Below, one piece after another: positions 26,707-35,571 of a stretch of DNA of 64,000 bases. The notes under the pieces are model-generated. The model made no database searches and was not told the DNA's origin. It was given only the letters and a program-made list of their open reading frames with translations. The position numbers and the translations under genes were made by a program. Position 1 is the stretch's first letter. Each line of letters starts with the position of its first letter. The DNA is from DATAOG01 sp963798075 (GTDB lineage Bacteria; Pseudomonadota; Alphaproteobacteria; Geminicoccales; Geminicoccaceae). The DNA lies in the NCBI GenBank assembly GCA_963798075.1, contig CAWCRU010000022.1, forward strand, positions 219,983-283,982, in the 5' to 3' direction.

Positions 26707-27863
26707 CCGGCCGGCTCCGCGGGCGCCGGGCGGGCGGCGAGCGTCGCGATCAGCCGCGCGCTCCTGGCCGCGCCCTCGAGGTCGAGCGCCGGCCGCCGCC
26801 GCAGTGGCGCACTCGCCGCGCGGTCGATCGCCCGCGCCAGGCTGTCCGGCGTCAACTCCGCCCCCCAGACGGTCTCAGCAAGTCCGAGACTCATCAGCCG
26901 CTCCGCTCGGATCCGTTGTTCGGTCTCGGTAGCCGTTTCGAACGGGACGAGAACCATCGGCTTGCCGAGCCGAAGCACCTCCATCACCGTGTTGTAGCCC
27001 GCTTGCGAGACCGAGAGAAGGCACTTCGCCAACAGGCCCTGGAGATCGTCGCGCTGGCGCTCCAGGATCAGGCCGTCCGCCCGGTCCGTCCGGTCCGGCA
27101 CGAGCCCGGCCAGGCTCGCGGGATCGAGCTCGCCGCCGGCGATCAGCCGCCAGGGCCGCCGGCCTTGCCGGGACAGCGGGCGCGCCTCGATCGCCGCCGC
27201 CAGCAGGTCGCGGCCGACCCGGCCGCCGCCGGCCGAGACCAGCACCTCCTCGCCGGCGCTGGCCGGAGGTCCGGGCTCGACGACGTAGCCCGTGCTCACG
27301 AGGCGCGCGCCGAGGGCGTCGGCATAGGGGAAGGTGAGGCCGAAGGGGACCAGCGCCGGATCGGTGTGCACCAGCACCCGGTCGTAGCGGGCGAGCGCGA
27401 GGTCGCGCATCCAGGCGTAGCGCCGGGCGGCGCCTTTGTGGACCAGGATGTCGCGGACCGAGCCGACCAGCCAGGGCCGCGGCCGCGCGCTCGCCACCGC
27501 GTCGAGGAGCGGCAGCAGCTCGAAGCCAAAGGCGCGCCTGCCGAAGGGGAACATCTCGGTGATCACGACCGCGGGCGCCCGGGCCGCGAACAGCGCCAGC
27601 AGCTGCGCCCGCCGGGCGGCCCGCAGCGCGTCGTCGAGCGGCCGGTCGTGCGCATCGACGAGGGCTGAGAAGGCGAGATCGCGGGCCCGCACCCAGGGCA
27701 GCTGGACCAGCTCGACGCCGGCCGGCAGCGGCCAGGAGGCGGGCGGCCCGCCGCTCGCCAGGATCACCTCGAGGCCGCGCTCGGCGAGCGCCCCCGCCAC
27801 GATGGCCGCCCGCTTGAGATGGCCGGTGCCGAGCAGATGCTGGACCCAGAACAGGACCCGCAT
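26703..27863 (-). CDS. GT28/MurG-like glycosyltransferase
   Basis: A 386-residue GT-B fold enzyme. The N-terminus VLFWVQHLLGTGHLKRAAIV has the GxGH acceptor-side loop, and the C-terminal donor site reads LSVSQAGYNTVMEVLRLGKP followed by MVLVPFE, as in MurG/UGT-type enzymes. Likely transfers a sugar from a nucleotide sugar at the inner face of the membrane. It resembles the gene at 30886-32106 in both motifs, suggesting an in-operon paralogue. ATG at 27863; the stop overlaps the next gene by 4 bp. Confidence 0.87.
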   Translation of the reverse strand: MRVLFWVQHLLGTGHLKRAAIVAGALAERGLEVILASGGPPASWPLPAGVELVQLPWVRARDLAFSALVDAHDRPLDDALRAARRAQLLALFAARAPAVVITEMFPFGRRAFGFELLPLLDAVASARPRPWLVGSVRDILVHKGAARRYAWMRDLALARYDRVLVHTDPALVPFGLTFPYADALGARLVSTGYVVEPGPPASAGEEVLVSAGGGRVGRDLLAAAIEARPLSRQGRRPWRLIAGGELDPASLAGLVPDRTDRADGLILERQRDDLQGLLAKCLLSVSQAGYNTVMEVLRLGKPMVLVPFETATETEQRIRAERLMSLGLAETVWGAELTPDSLARAIDRAASAPLRRRPALDLEGAARSARLIATLAARPAPAEPAG

Positions 27864-27865
27864 GG

Positions 27866-28453
27866 TCAGGCCGCCAGCGCCCAGGGTGGCGCTCCGAGCT
27901 CGAGCCGGCCGTCCGGCCATCCGAGGAGCGCCAGCGCCTGATCGCGCGCGAGACGGAGCGGCGGCCGCCGGCGCATGTCCCAGCCGGTCGCGAGCGCCAG
28001 GGCCGCGCGGATCACGCCCTTGTGGCAGACGGCGACGACCGGCGTCGGATCCGCGGCGAGCTCGCCGACCAGCGCCTGCAGGCGAGCGCCGACCTCGCGC
28101 GGGCTCTCGCCGCCCGGCGGCCGGAAATCGAGACCCAGAGCCTCGTTGGCGGCGAGCGCGCGGGGCGCCTCGGCGCGCAGCTCGCGCGCGCCGCGGCCCT
28201 CGAAGGAGCCCCAGTCCATCTCGATCAGGCGCGGCTCGACCACCACCGGACGGTCGGTCAGCAGCGCCGCCGTCTCGCGCGCCCGGCGCAGCGGACTGGC
28301 GAGCCAGCGGGCATCCGTCCAGGCGGCGGGCAGCCGCCAGCCGCCGACCTCGGCCCGGCCTCGGGCCGAGAGGCCGATGTCGGCCCGGCCCTGGATGCGG
28401 CCGGAGGCGTTCCACTCGGTGAGGCCGTGGCGGATCAGGAGCAGCGGCGTCAT
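27866..28453 (-). CDS. histidine phosphatase (phosphoglycerate mutase-like) family protein
   Basis: A 195-residue enzyme of the histidine phosphatase superfamily. The phospho-acceptor motif LLIRHGLTEWN opens the protein; catalytic arginines are in LASPLRRARETA, acid Glu in EMDWGSFEG and second His in AVCHKG. It is of the small CobC/SixA-like type, so it may dephosphorylate a sugar phosphate rather than act in glycolysis. Overlaps the upstream glycosyltransferase by 4 bp and lies 2 bp before the next, in the middle of the glycan operon. Confidence 0.9.
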   Translation of the reverse strand: MTPLLLIRHGLTEWNASGRIQGRADIGLSARGRAEVGGWRLPAAWTDARWLASPLRRARETAALLTDRPVVVEPRLIEMDWGSFEGRGARELRAEAPRALAANEALGLDFRPPGGESPREVGARLQALVGELAADPTPVVAVCHKGVIRAALALATGWDMRRRPPLRLARDQALALLGWPDGRLELGAPPWALAA

Positions 28454-29613
28454 CGGCGACGCGCCCGGATCGCGGGCGCCGCCGCGAGCGCCGCCCCGAG
28501 GGTCCTCGATGCCTGCGCGAGGCTGCGCTCGCCGGCGACGAACCGCGCGGCCGCCCGGCCCATCGCCAGGCGCCGCTCGGGCTCGGCGAGCAGCCGGTCG
28601 ATCGCCGCCGCGAACGCCCGCGGGTCGCGCGGCGGGGTCAGCACGCCTGTGATGCCGTCCAGCACCACTTCCGCGACGCCGCCCTCGCGTCCTGCGACCA
28701 CCGGCAGGCCGGCGGCCGCCGCCTCGAGCATGGCAAGTCCGTAGGCCTCGCGCACCGCCGGCCAGACGTAGAGGTCAGCGGCCGCGTAGCAAGGGGGCAG
28801 CCCCGCGTCCGGCAGCGCGCCCGCGAACGCGATGCGTCCGGGCGCAAGCCGGTTGAGGGCCGCCTCGATCTCGGGGCGCGCCGGGCCGTCGCCGACCACC
28901 AGCAGCTGCCAGGCGGGCGCGCGCAGCCGCTCGAGCGCCCCCGCGAGCAGCAGGTAGGAGCAGCGTTTGACGTCGGCGCGCATCATCGCGACCGCGAGCA
29001 GCCAGGGGGCTTCGGGATCGAGGCCGAAGCGCGCCGCGATCTCGGCCCGGTGGCGCCCGCGCGCGCCGCTCGCCGCCCGGTAGGGGGCCGGGTCGAGGAA
29101 GGGCGGCAGCGGGCGGATCTCGGCCGGCGCCTCGACCAGCGGGGCCAGGCATTCGGCATCGCGCGCGGCCAGCACCAGCACCACGTCCGCCCGCCGGATC
29201 GCGCGCTCGGTCGCGGCATGGCCGTGCGCGAACGGGCCGCCCGCCTGCTTGGGCGCGAACGAGGTCTCGGCCAGCAGATAGGGGATGGCGAGCGCGTCCG
29301 CGACCGCGGGCCCGAGCCAGTCCGGCGACTTGTGATAGGCGTGGTAGGTGAGCCAGGCGCGCGGCCGCCGCTCGGCCGGGCGCTCCTGGTAGCGGCGCAG
29401 CAGGCGCGCAGCCAGGCGGCCGCCCAGCGCCTCGATGCGGCGCTGCCGGACCGGATCGCCGGCGCGATCGTAGCTGCGCAGCCGGCTCGCGAGCTCGACC
29501 GGGCCCGCGCCGGCCAGCGCGCCAAGCAGCGCCTGCGCCATCCGGCGGTCGCCCGAGGGGGTCGGATGGTCGGGCGGCTTCATCGGCGCGTAGAAGGCGA
29601 CCGGCCGCCTCAT
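28450..29613 (-). CDS. glycosyltransferase family 4
   Basis: A 387-residue GT-B retaining glycosyltransferase. N-terminal FYAPMKPPDHPTPSGDRRMA (acceptor domain), C-terminal donor domain with LLVVGDGPARPEIE, DLYVWPAVREAYGLAMLEA (EX7E motif) and GGVAEVV. Start ATG 29613 is in the same frame as the upstream glycosyltransferase, giving an apparent 805-residue fusion; see the upstream entry for why I split them. Part of the leftward glycan operon. Confidence 0.88.
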   Translation of the reverse strand: MRRPVAFYAPMKPPDHPTPSGDRRMAQALLGALAGAGPVELASRLRSYDRAGDPVRQRRIEALGGRLAARLLRRYQERPAERRPRAWLTYHAYHKSPDWLGPAVADALAIPYLLAETSFAPKQAGGPFAHGHAATERAIRRADVVLVLAARDAECLAPLVEAPAEIRPLPPFLDPAPYRAASGARGRHRAEIAARFGLDPEAPWLLAVAMMRADVKRCSYLLLAGALERLRAPAWQLLVVGDGPARPEIEAALNRLAPGRIAFAGALPDAGLPPCYAAADLYVWPAVREAYGLAMLEAAAAGLPVVAGREGGVAEVVLDGITGVLTPPRDPRAFAAAIDRLLAEPERRLAMGRAAARFVAGERSLAQASRTLGAALAAAPAIRARRR

Positions 29614-30867
29614 GCGGCGGCCCGGCGGCCCGGCTCGAGGGTGGCGCCAAGGCGCGCCGCCAGGCGATCGAGCCCGTCCGTCATCTTGAACCGCGTCCAG
29701 CACCCGGGCCCGGGCGCTGCCGCCGAGGCGGAGCCGGAGCGCCGGATCGGCGATCAGCCCGGCCAGCGCCGCGGCCAGCGCCTGCGGCTGGTCGGGCGGC
29801 ACCAGGCGGCCGTTGACGCCGTCCTCGATCAGCTCCGGAATCGCCGCGACCCGGCTCGCGACCGCGGCCAGCTCCAAAGCCCCCGCCTCGAGCAGGACGT
29901 TCGGCAGGCCGTCGCGATCGCCATCGGCGGCGATCCGGCTCGCGAGCACGAACAAATCCGCGCGCCGATAGGCCTCGAGCACCTTGTCCTGCGCCAGGGC
30001 ACCTTGCCACCGGATACGCTCGCCAAGACCCAGCGCCGCCGCCTTCGCCTCGAGCTCCTGGCGCAGCGGGCCGCCGCCGACGTGGGTATAGCGCCAGTGC
30101 AGGGTCGGCGGCAGGGCGGCCAGCGCCTCGAGCAGGACAGAGGCGCCCTTCTTCGGCACCAGCCGGGCGACCCCCAGCAGCTGCACCGGCCGGGCGGGAT
30201 CGCTGCCATCCGGACCCGGCGCGCGCCCTGGCGCAGGAAAGCGCTCGGCATCGAGGCCGTGATAGGTCAAGAGGATTTCGGCCGCCGGCGCCAGCGCCCG
30301 CAGATGGGCGGCGTTGCCGGCGCTGCACACGGTCAGCCAGCGACAGTCGGCGAGCTTCTCGCGCGTCTCCCAGGCGGGCGTGATCCAGACGTCCTTGGCG
30401 TGGGCCGAGGCGGTCCAGTCCAGGCCCAGGAGCCTCGCCGCATAGCGGGTGACGGAGGCGGGCGTGTGCAGATAGTGCGCGTGCAGCAGCCCCACGCCCG
30501 CCGGCAGCTCGGCCGCGAGAACCAGCGCCTGGCCGAAGCGGCGGACCCGGTTCGCGGTCCGGTCGCGCCACAGATCGCGGAGCCAGAGCCGGCGCGCCGC
30601 ACCGTACGTCGGCCAACGCCGCACGCGGCGCCAGGCGGCGAGCACGCGCAGGGGCTCCTGGTAGAGGTATTCCGGCAGATAGAGCACCGGCGCCCCGATC
30701 TCTCGATGCAGCTCGTGCACGGCCGGATCGGTCGGGTGGCGGAGCGAGACGATCAAAAGGCGCAGGCCGCGCCGCTCGAGGCCCAGGATCTCCTGCGCGA
30801 TGAAGGTCTCGGACAGGCGCGGGTAGCCCTTGACGACCACCGCGATCCCGGGCCGGGCGCCGGTCAT
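29610..30867 (-). CDS. glycosyltransferase family 4, one frameshift near the end
   Basis: A GT-B enzyme of about 419 residues. It opens GIAVVVKGYPRLSETFIAQE, typical of colanic-acid/exopolysaccharide GT4 enzymes; donor-site motifs are VARLVPKKGAS, HVGGGPLRQELE and DGLPNVLLEAGA. Near 29693 one surplus G shifts the frame. Without it the protein ends AFKMTDGLDRLAARLGATLE and then PGRRAAA, with a TGA overlapping the ATG of the next gene (ATGA, 29610-29613), exactly the coupling seen elsewhere in this operon. In the raw frame it fuses to the next glycosyltransferase. Confidence 0.87.
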
Positions 30868-30885
30868 CCTGGTCCAGGCCGGCGC

Positions 30886-32106
30886 TCAGGCGAAGCGCGA
30901 CAGGGCCGGCGCGCTCCGCGGCTCGGCGAGCCACGGCGCCGCCCGCTCGGCGATCCGATCGAGCCCCGCGAGCAGCTCCGGATACCTCGCCACCGCCGGC
31001 GCCGGCCAGCCGGGCAGCGCGCGCAGCCGCTCGGCCATCGCCGCCGCCGGGCGGACGCCGTCGTCGGCCAGCACGTGCACGAGGCCGAGCTGGGCCGCGC
31101 GCTCGGCGCGCAGCGACTGCTCCTGCCGGGGCTCGGTGCGCGGCACCAGGAGGGCGGGCTTGCCGAACGAGAGGATCTCGCAGAAGGTGTTGTAGCCGCC
31201 CATGGCGACCACGCCGACCGCGCGCTCGAGCAGGCGCTCGAAGCGGCTCTCGAAGGTCAGCGCGTAGACCTTGCCCAGGCGCGCTGCCCGCTCCTGGAAC
31301 TCGAGCCGGCGCTCGAGGTGCATGAAGGGCCCGAACACGACGAGCGCCGCATGCGGGATGCCGGGGTCGGTCTCGTAGGCGCGCAGCACCCAGTCGATCA
31401 GCGCCTCGCCGTCGCCGCCGCCGCCCGCGGTCACCAGGATGTAAGGCTCGCCCGGCAGCTCATGCTCGCCGGCGTCGGGCGCCGCGCTCGGCAGCGAGCG
31501 CCGCAGATAGCCCGTGAAGGTCACCTTGTGCGCCAGCGGCAGCATGCCGGGCAGCTCGGTCAGCGGGTTGAAGATCTGCGGCAGGCCATACACCCAGATC
31601 TCGTCGTAGAGCTCGTAGAGCGCCGGGAACACGTTCTTGCGCCGCCATTCGTCGAGCAGGCTCGCGGGCTCGTCCATCACGTCGCGCAGGCCGAGCACGA
31701 GGTGCGTGCCCCGCTCCTTGAGCATGATCAGCGTGTCGCGCGCCTCGCCGCGCAGGCCCAGCGGCTCCTTGTCGACCAGGAACAGGTGGGGGTCGAAGAT
31801 GTCGGCGGTGTGCTGGATGATCGAGGAGCGCATCGCCAGCGTCTGCTCGATGTCGATGTGCAGCTTGAGCGAGGTGTATTCGGCGTTGCGCAGCTTGATC
31901 ACGCCCGGCACGCGCACGAAATCGACCCTGGACTTGAAGTCGAAGCTGCCGATGATCGGCGAGCCCGACAAAATCAGGACCGACAGATGCCGGCAGGTCT
32001 CGACCAGGTGATGCGCGATCGCCCGGCAGCGGCGCAGATGCCCGAGGCCAAAACTGTCGTGGCTGTAGATCAAAAGACGCGTTGCCGGCTCCATGGCCTC
32101 GAACAT
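30886..32106 (-). CDS. GT28-like glycosyltransferase, first gene of glycan operon
   Basis: A 406-residue GT-B enzyme. RLLIYSHDSFGLGHLRRCRA carries the GLGH loop; the donor site is MGGYNTFCEILSFGKPALLV followed by PRTEPRQEQ. ATG 32106 is preferred, preceded by a GGGGGGA stretch; the frame is open further upstream to 32340, including an Ala-rich stretch, so a longer form is possible. A 299-bp gap separates it from the divergent ABC gene. Nearest relatives in my memory are uncharacterised UGT-like proteins; the transferred sugar is unknown. Confidence 0.86.
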   Translation of the reverse strand: MFEAMEPATRLLIYSHDSFGLGHLRRCRAIAHHLVETCRHLSVLILSGSPIIGSFDFKSRVDFVRVPGVIKLRNAEYTSLKLHIDIEQTLAMRSSIIQHTADIFDPHLFLVDKEPLGLRGEARDTLIMLKERGTHLVLGLRDVMDEPASLLDEWRRKNVFPALYELYDEIWVYGLPQIFNPLTELPGMLPLAHKVTFTGYLRRSLPSAAPDAGEHELPGEPYILVTAGGGGDGEALIDWVLRAYETDPGIPHAALVVFGPFMHLERRLEFQERAARLGKVYALTFESRFERLLERAVGVVAMGGYNTFCEILSFGKPALLVPRTEPRQEQSLRAERAAQLGLVHVLADDGVRPAAAMAERLRALPGWPAPAVARYPELLAGLDRIAERAAPWLAEPRSAPALSRFA

Positions 32107-32405
32107 CTTTCGGCGATCCCCCCGCAGGTAATATGACAGGCGGGGGCGCTCCGGACAACTGGCGATCGCAGCGGCCGCGGCCGCAGTCGCCGCAGCGCCA
32201 AGCCGCCGCCGCCCCCCTTTTCGCATGCTCCGCAACCCCTTGTGCGAGGTCCAGGCGCCATCGATCTCAAGCTGTCCGCTGAAGATCATCAGGCCGGCGG
32301 CCAATCGCGGCCGGCCGGGCGCGCGGTAAGGGCTAGGCACAATCGGCGAAATTTGGCACGCTTGCAGCCGCTGCCATGGGGAAGCGGCCGCGCACCGGAT
32401 CGAGC
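32107..32405. promoter_or_regulatory. divergent intergenic region between glycan operon and ABC/cyclase operon
   Basis: About 300 bp with no convincing gene, between two oppositely transcribed operons, so it must hold promoters for both. It contains an alternating GCGGCCGCGGCCGCAG stretch (near 32170-32185) and a C-run followed by TTTT (near 32210-32221). I see no clear CRP-like palindrome. The first codons of both neighbouring genes are uncertain by up to 80 residues. Confidence 0.45.
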
Positions 32406-35045
32406 ATGGACCGCAACATCTTTCGCTACATCCTGCGCCACAGCCTGCGCTCGCAGATCCTGATCCTGGCGATGACCGTCGGCTCGTTCCCGTTCCTGTA
32501 CGCGACCCTGGAGCTCCCCAAGATCATCATCAACGATGCGCTGGCCGAGAGCGGCCGGCGGACAATTCTCAGCCTGACCCTGACCCAGGTCCACTACCTG
32601 TTCGCGCTGTGCGGGTTGTTCCTGCTCCTGGTCCTGGTCAACGGCGGCTTCAAATACGTCATCAACGTCTACGAGGGCATCGTCGGCGAGCGCATGCTGC
32701 GGCGGCTGCGCTTCGAGCTCTACTCCCGCGTGCTGCGCTTCCCTCTGCCCTATTTCCGGCGCATCTCGGCCGGCGAGATCGTGCAGATGATCAACGCCGA
32801 GGTCGAGCCGCTCGGCGGCTTCATCGCCGCGGCCTTCGCGCTGCCGGCCTTCCAGGGCGGGACCCTGCTCACGATCCTGGTCTTCATGTTCATGCAGGAC
32901 TGGGTCATGGGTCTGGCCGCGGTCATGCTCTACCCGTTCCAGGTCTACGTGATCCCGAAGCTGCAGCGGCAGGTCAACCTCCTCGGCAAGGCCCGGGTCC
33001 GCCAGGTGCGCCGCAACGCCGAGCGGATCTCCGAGACCGTCGGCGGCGTCCGCGACATCCGCGCCAACGATCGCACCCAGTATGAGCGGGCCCGCTTCGC
33101 CCGCGAGCTCGGCGTCATCTACAACATTCGCTTCGAGATCTACAAAAAGAAGTTCTTCATCAAATTCCTCAACAACTTCCTCGCCCAGCTCGGCCCGTTC
33201 TTCTTCTACTCGATCGGCGGCTACCTGGTGATCCAGGGTCGTCTCACGCTCGGCGCGCTGGTCGCCGTGGTCGGCGCCCACAAGGAACTGTACTCGCCGT
33301 GGAAGGAGCTGCTCAACCACTACCAGCTCACCTGGGATTCGCAGATCAAGTTCGAGCAGGTGGTCACCCAGTTCGATCCGCCGGGCCTGCGTGACGAGGC
33401 CCTACAAAGCGCCGAGCCCGAACCGGTCACGTTCAAAGGGCCGCTGCGGGCGGTCAACCTCGGCCTCGCGAGCGAGGACGGCGAGCCGATCCTGGAGGGC
33501 ACCAGCTTCGCGGTCGAGCTGCCCGCCCGGATCGCGATCGTCGGGCCCGCCGGCAGCGGCAAGGAGGAGCTGACGCTCGTGCTCGCCAACCTGCTCGCCC
33601 CCGACGCCGGCCGCATCCTGATCGCCGACCACGAGATCCAAAAGCTCGCCGAGGCGGTCACCGGGCGGAGCCTGACCTACATCGGCTATCCCGCCCAGAT
33701 CTTCGCCGGCACGATTGCCGACAACCTGTTCTTCGGGCTCAAATACCGACCGCAGCGGCCGCCGCCGCTCGAGGGTCCGGCGCTGGAGCAGCGCCAGCGC
33801 GAGCTGGCGGAGACCGAACGCGCCGGCAATCTGGCGCTCGATCTCGATGCCGATTGGATCGACTATGCCGCGGCCGGCCTGGACGGGCCCGAGGCGATCG
33901 CCGGGGCGGCCGTGCGCGTGCTGACCATGGCCTGCCTGAGCCGGGACGTCTACCAGCTGGGCCTGCGCGGTGCGGTCGATCCCGACACCCGGCCGGAGCT
34001 CGCCTCGCAGGTCCTTGCCGCCCGCCGGGCGATGCGCGAGCGCCTGCAGGATCCACGGCTCGGCCGGCTGGTCGAGGCGTTCGACCGCGCGCGCTACAAT
34101 ACCAACGCGAGCCTCGCCGAGAACCTGTTGTTCGGCGCGCCGATCGGCGACGAGTTCGACATCGAGAACCTCGCCGCCCACCCCTACGTCCAGCAGATCA
34201 TCACCGAAGCCGGGCTCGCCGACACGCTGGCCCTGGTCGGCCACAAGCTCGCCAGCACGATGGTCGAGCTGTTCGCCGATCTGCCGCCCGACCACGAGTA
34301 CTTCCGCCAGTTCAGCTTCATCAGCGCCGACGACCTCGCGGACTATCGGGCGTTGGTCACCCGGGTCGACCCGGCCAAGCTCGACGGGCTGAGCCCGGCC
34401 GATCGCGAGCGCCTGATCGCGCTGACCTTCAAGCTGATCCCGGCGCGCCATCGCCTGGGCCTGGTCGAGGAGCCGCTCCAGGCGCAAATCCTCGAGGCCC
34501 GCCGCCGGTTCCGCGAGCAGCTGCCGGCCGAGCTCGAGGGCAAGGTCGCGTTCTTCGACGGCGAGCGCTACACCCCCGCCGCCAGCCTCCAGGACAACAT
34601 CCTGTTCGGCAAGATCGCCTACGGCCAGGCCCAGGCGGCCGAGCGGATCAGTCAGCTGATCGGCGACGTCCTGGATGACCTCGACCTGCGCGAGCGCGTG
34701 ATCGAGGTCGGTCTGCAAGCCCAGACCGGGGTCGCCGGCACCCGCCTCTCGCTACCCCAGCGGCAGAAGCTGGCGATCGCCCGGGCGCTGCTCAAGCGGC
34801 CCGAGGTGCTGATCATGTACGATGTCACCGGCCCGCTCGACCCGCACGAGCAGGCGGCGATCCTGGAGACGCTGCTCGAGGAGTTCGCCGAGCGCAGCCT
34901 GATCTGGGCCCTCAATCGCAGCGACTGGGCCCGGAAGTTCGATCACGTGCTGGTCATGCGCAAGGGCCGGGTGGTCGAGCAGGGGCGGTTCTCCGAGCTC
35001 GATCGCGACGGCAGCGTGCTGCAGGAGCTGGTGGCGGCCGAATGA
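32406..35045 (+). CDS. degenerate ABC exporter: ABC membrane domain plus atypical, expanded nucleotide-binding domain
   Basis: An 879-residue protein. Residues 1-330 form an ABC exporter membrane domain (six helices; FPLPYFRRISAGEIVQMINAE is the coupling region). The ATPase domain is strongly altered: Walker A GPAGSGKEE (380-388) has Glu where Ser/Thr binds Mg; the Q-loop Gln is kept (YPAQIF, 431); the signature is LSLPQ (781-785) not LSGGQ; Walker B is LIMYDVTG with Val807 in place of catalytic Glu; the H-loop has Asn837. Between Q-loop and signature lie about 350 residues instead of about 90, including repeats IADNLFFG, LAENLLFG (570) and LQDNILFG (728). ATP hydrolysis is doubtful. The next gene is 39 bp downstream. 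Confidence 0.9.
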   Translation: MDRNIFRYILRHSLRSQILILAMTVGSFPFLYATLELPKIIINDALAESGRRTILSLTLTQVHYLFALCGLFLLLVLVNGGFKYVINVYEGIVGERMLRRLRFELYSRVLRFPLPYFRRISAGEIVQMINAEVEPLGGFIAAAFALPAFQGGTLLTILVFMFMQDWVMGLAAVMLYPFQVYVIPKLQRQVNLLGKARVRQVRRNAERISETVGGVRDIRANDRTQYERARFARELGVIYNIRFEIYKKKFFIKFLNNFLAQLGPFFFYSIGGYLVIQGRLTLGALVAVVGAHKELYSPWKELLNHYQLTWDSQIKFEQVVTQFDPPGLRDEALQSAEPEPVTFKGPLRAVNLGLASEDGEPILEGTSFAVELPARIAIVGPAGSGKEELTLVLANLLAPDAGRILIADHEIQKLAEAVTGRSLTYIGYPAQIFAGTIADNLFFGLKYRPQRPPPLEGPALEQRQRELAETERAGNLALDLDADWIDYAAAGLDGPEAIAGAAVRVLTMACLSRDVYQLGLRGAVDPDTRPELASQVLAARRAMRERLQDPRLGRLVEAFDRARYNTNASLAENLLFGAPIGDEFDIENLAAHPYVQQIITEAGLADTLALVGHKLASTMVELFADLPPDHEYFRQFSFISADDLADYRALVTRVDPAKLDGLSPADRERLIALTFKLIPARHRLGLVEEPLQAQILEARRRFREQLPAELEGKVAFFDGERYTPAASLQDNILFGKIAYGQAQAAERISQLIGDVLDDLDLRERVIEVGLQAQTGVAGTRLSLPQRQKLAIARALLKRPEVLIMYDVTGPLDPHEQAAILETLLEEFAERSLIWALNRSDWARKFDHVLVMRKGRVVEQGRFSELDRDGSVLQELVAAE

Positions 35046-35084
35046 TCGGAGCGCCAATGTCCCAGAGCGAGGAGGGTTCGTCGT

Positions 35085-35570
35085 ATGAGCCTTAGCCAAG
35101 ACGTCGAGGTCCTGCGCACGATTCCGCTGTTCGCCAAGATCGAGCCGACCAAGCTCAAGCTTTTGGCCTTCACGAGCGAGCGGCTCGAGTTCGTGGCCGG
35201 GGACGAATTGTTCCACCAGGGCGACGTCGGCGATGCGGCCTACATCATCCTGGAAGGCGGCGCCGACATCATGGTCGACACCCCGCGGGGCGCGGTCAAG
35301 GTCGCCCACCTCGGCAAGAACGAGATCATCGGCGAGATCGCGATCCTGTGCGACGTGCCGCGCACCGCGACCGTGGTCGCGGCGACCGCCCTCGCGACGC
35401 TCAGGGTCTCCAAGGACGGCTTCTTCCACCTGGTCAACCAGTTCCCGCAGATCGGGGTCGAGGTGATGCACGAGCTCGCCTCGCGGCTGCACCATACCAC
35501 CCAGCAGCTGACCTCGGCGCGCGCCCGGCTGCACGAGCTGGACCGGGCGGCGGGGGGCAGCGGCGGCTGA
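35085..35570 (+). CDS. stand-alone cyclic nucleotide-binding domain protein
   Basis: A 161-residue Crp-fold domain without a DNA-binding helix-turn-helix. The phosphate-binding cassette reads GEIAILCDVPRTATVV, with Glu84 and Arg93 in the positions that bind cAMP ribose and phosphate. After the domain only a helix (about 125-152) follows, so it should act by protein contact. Placed between the degenerate ABC exporter and an adenylate cyclase (1 bp gap to the latter), it is best read as the cAMP receptor of that system. Confidence 0.92.
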   Translation: MSLSQDVEVLRTIPLFAKIEPTKLKLLAFTSERLEFVAGDELFHQGDVGDAAYIILEGGADIMVDTPRGAVKVAHLGKNEIIGEIAILCDVPRTATVVAATALATLRVSKDGFFHLVNQFPQIGVEVMHELASRLHHTTQQLTSARARLHELDRAAGGSGG

Positions 35571-35571
35571 G

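Noticed and set aside
29050..32136. Rightward open frame of 1028 codons
   Set aside because: Antisense to three glycosyltransferase genes; a product of high GC at third positions.
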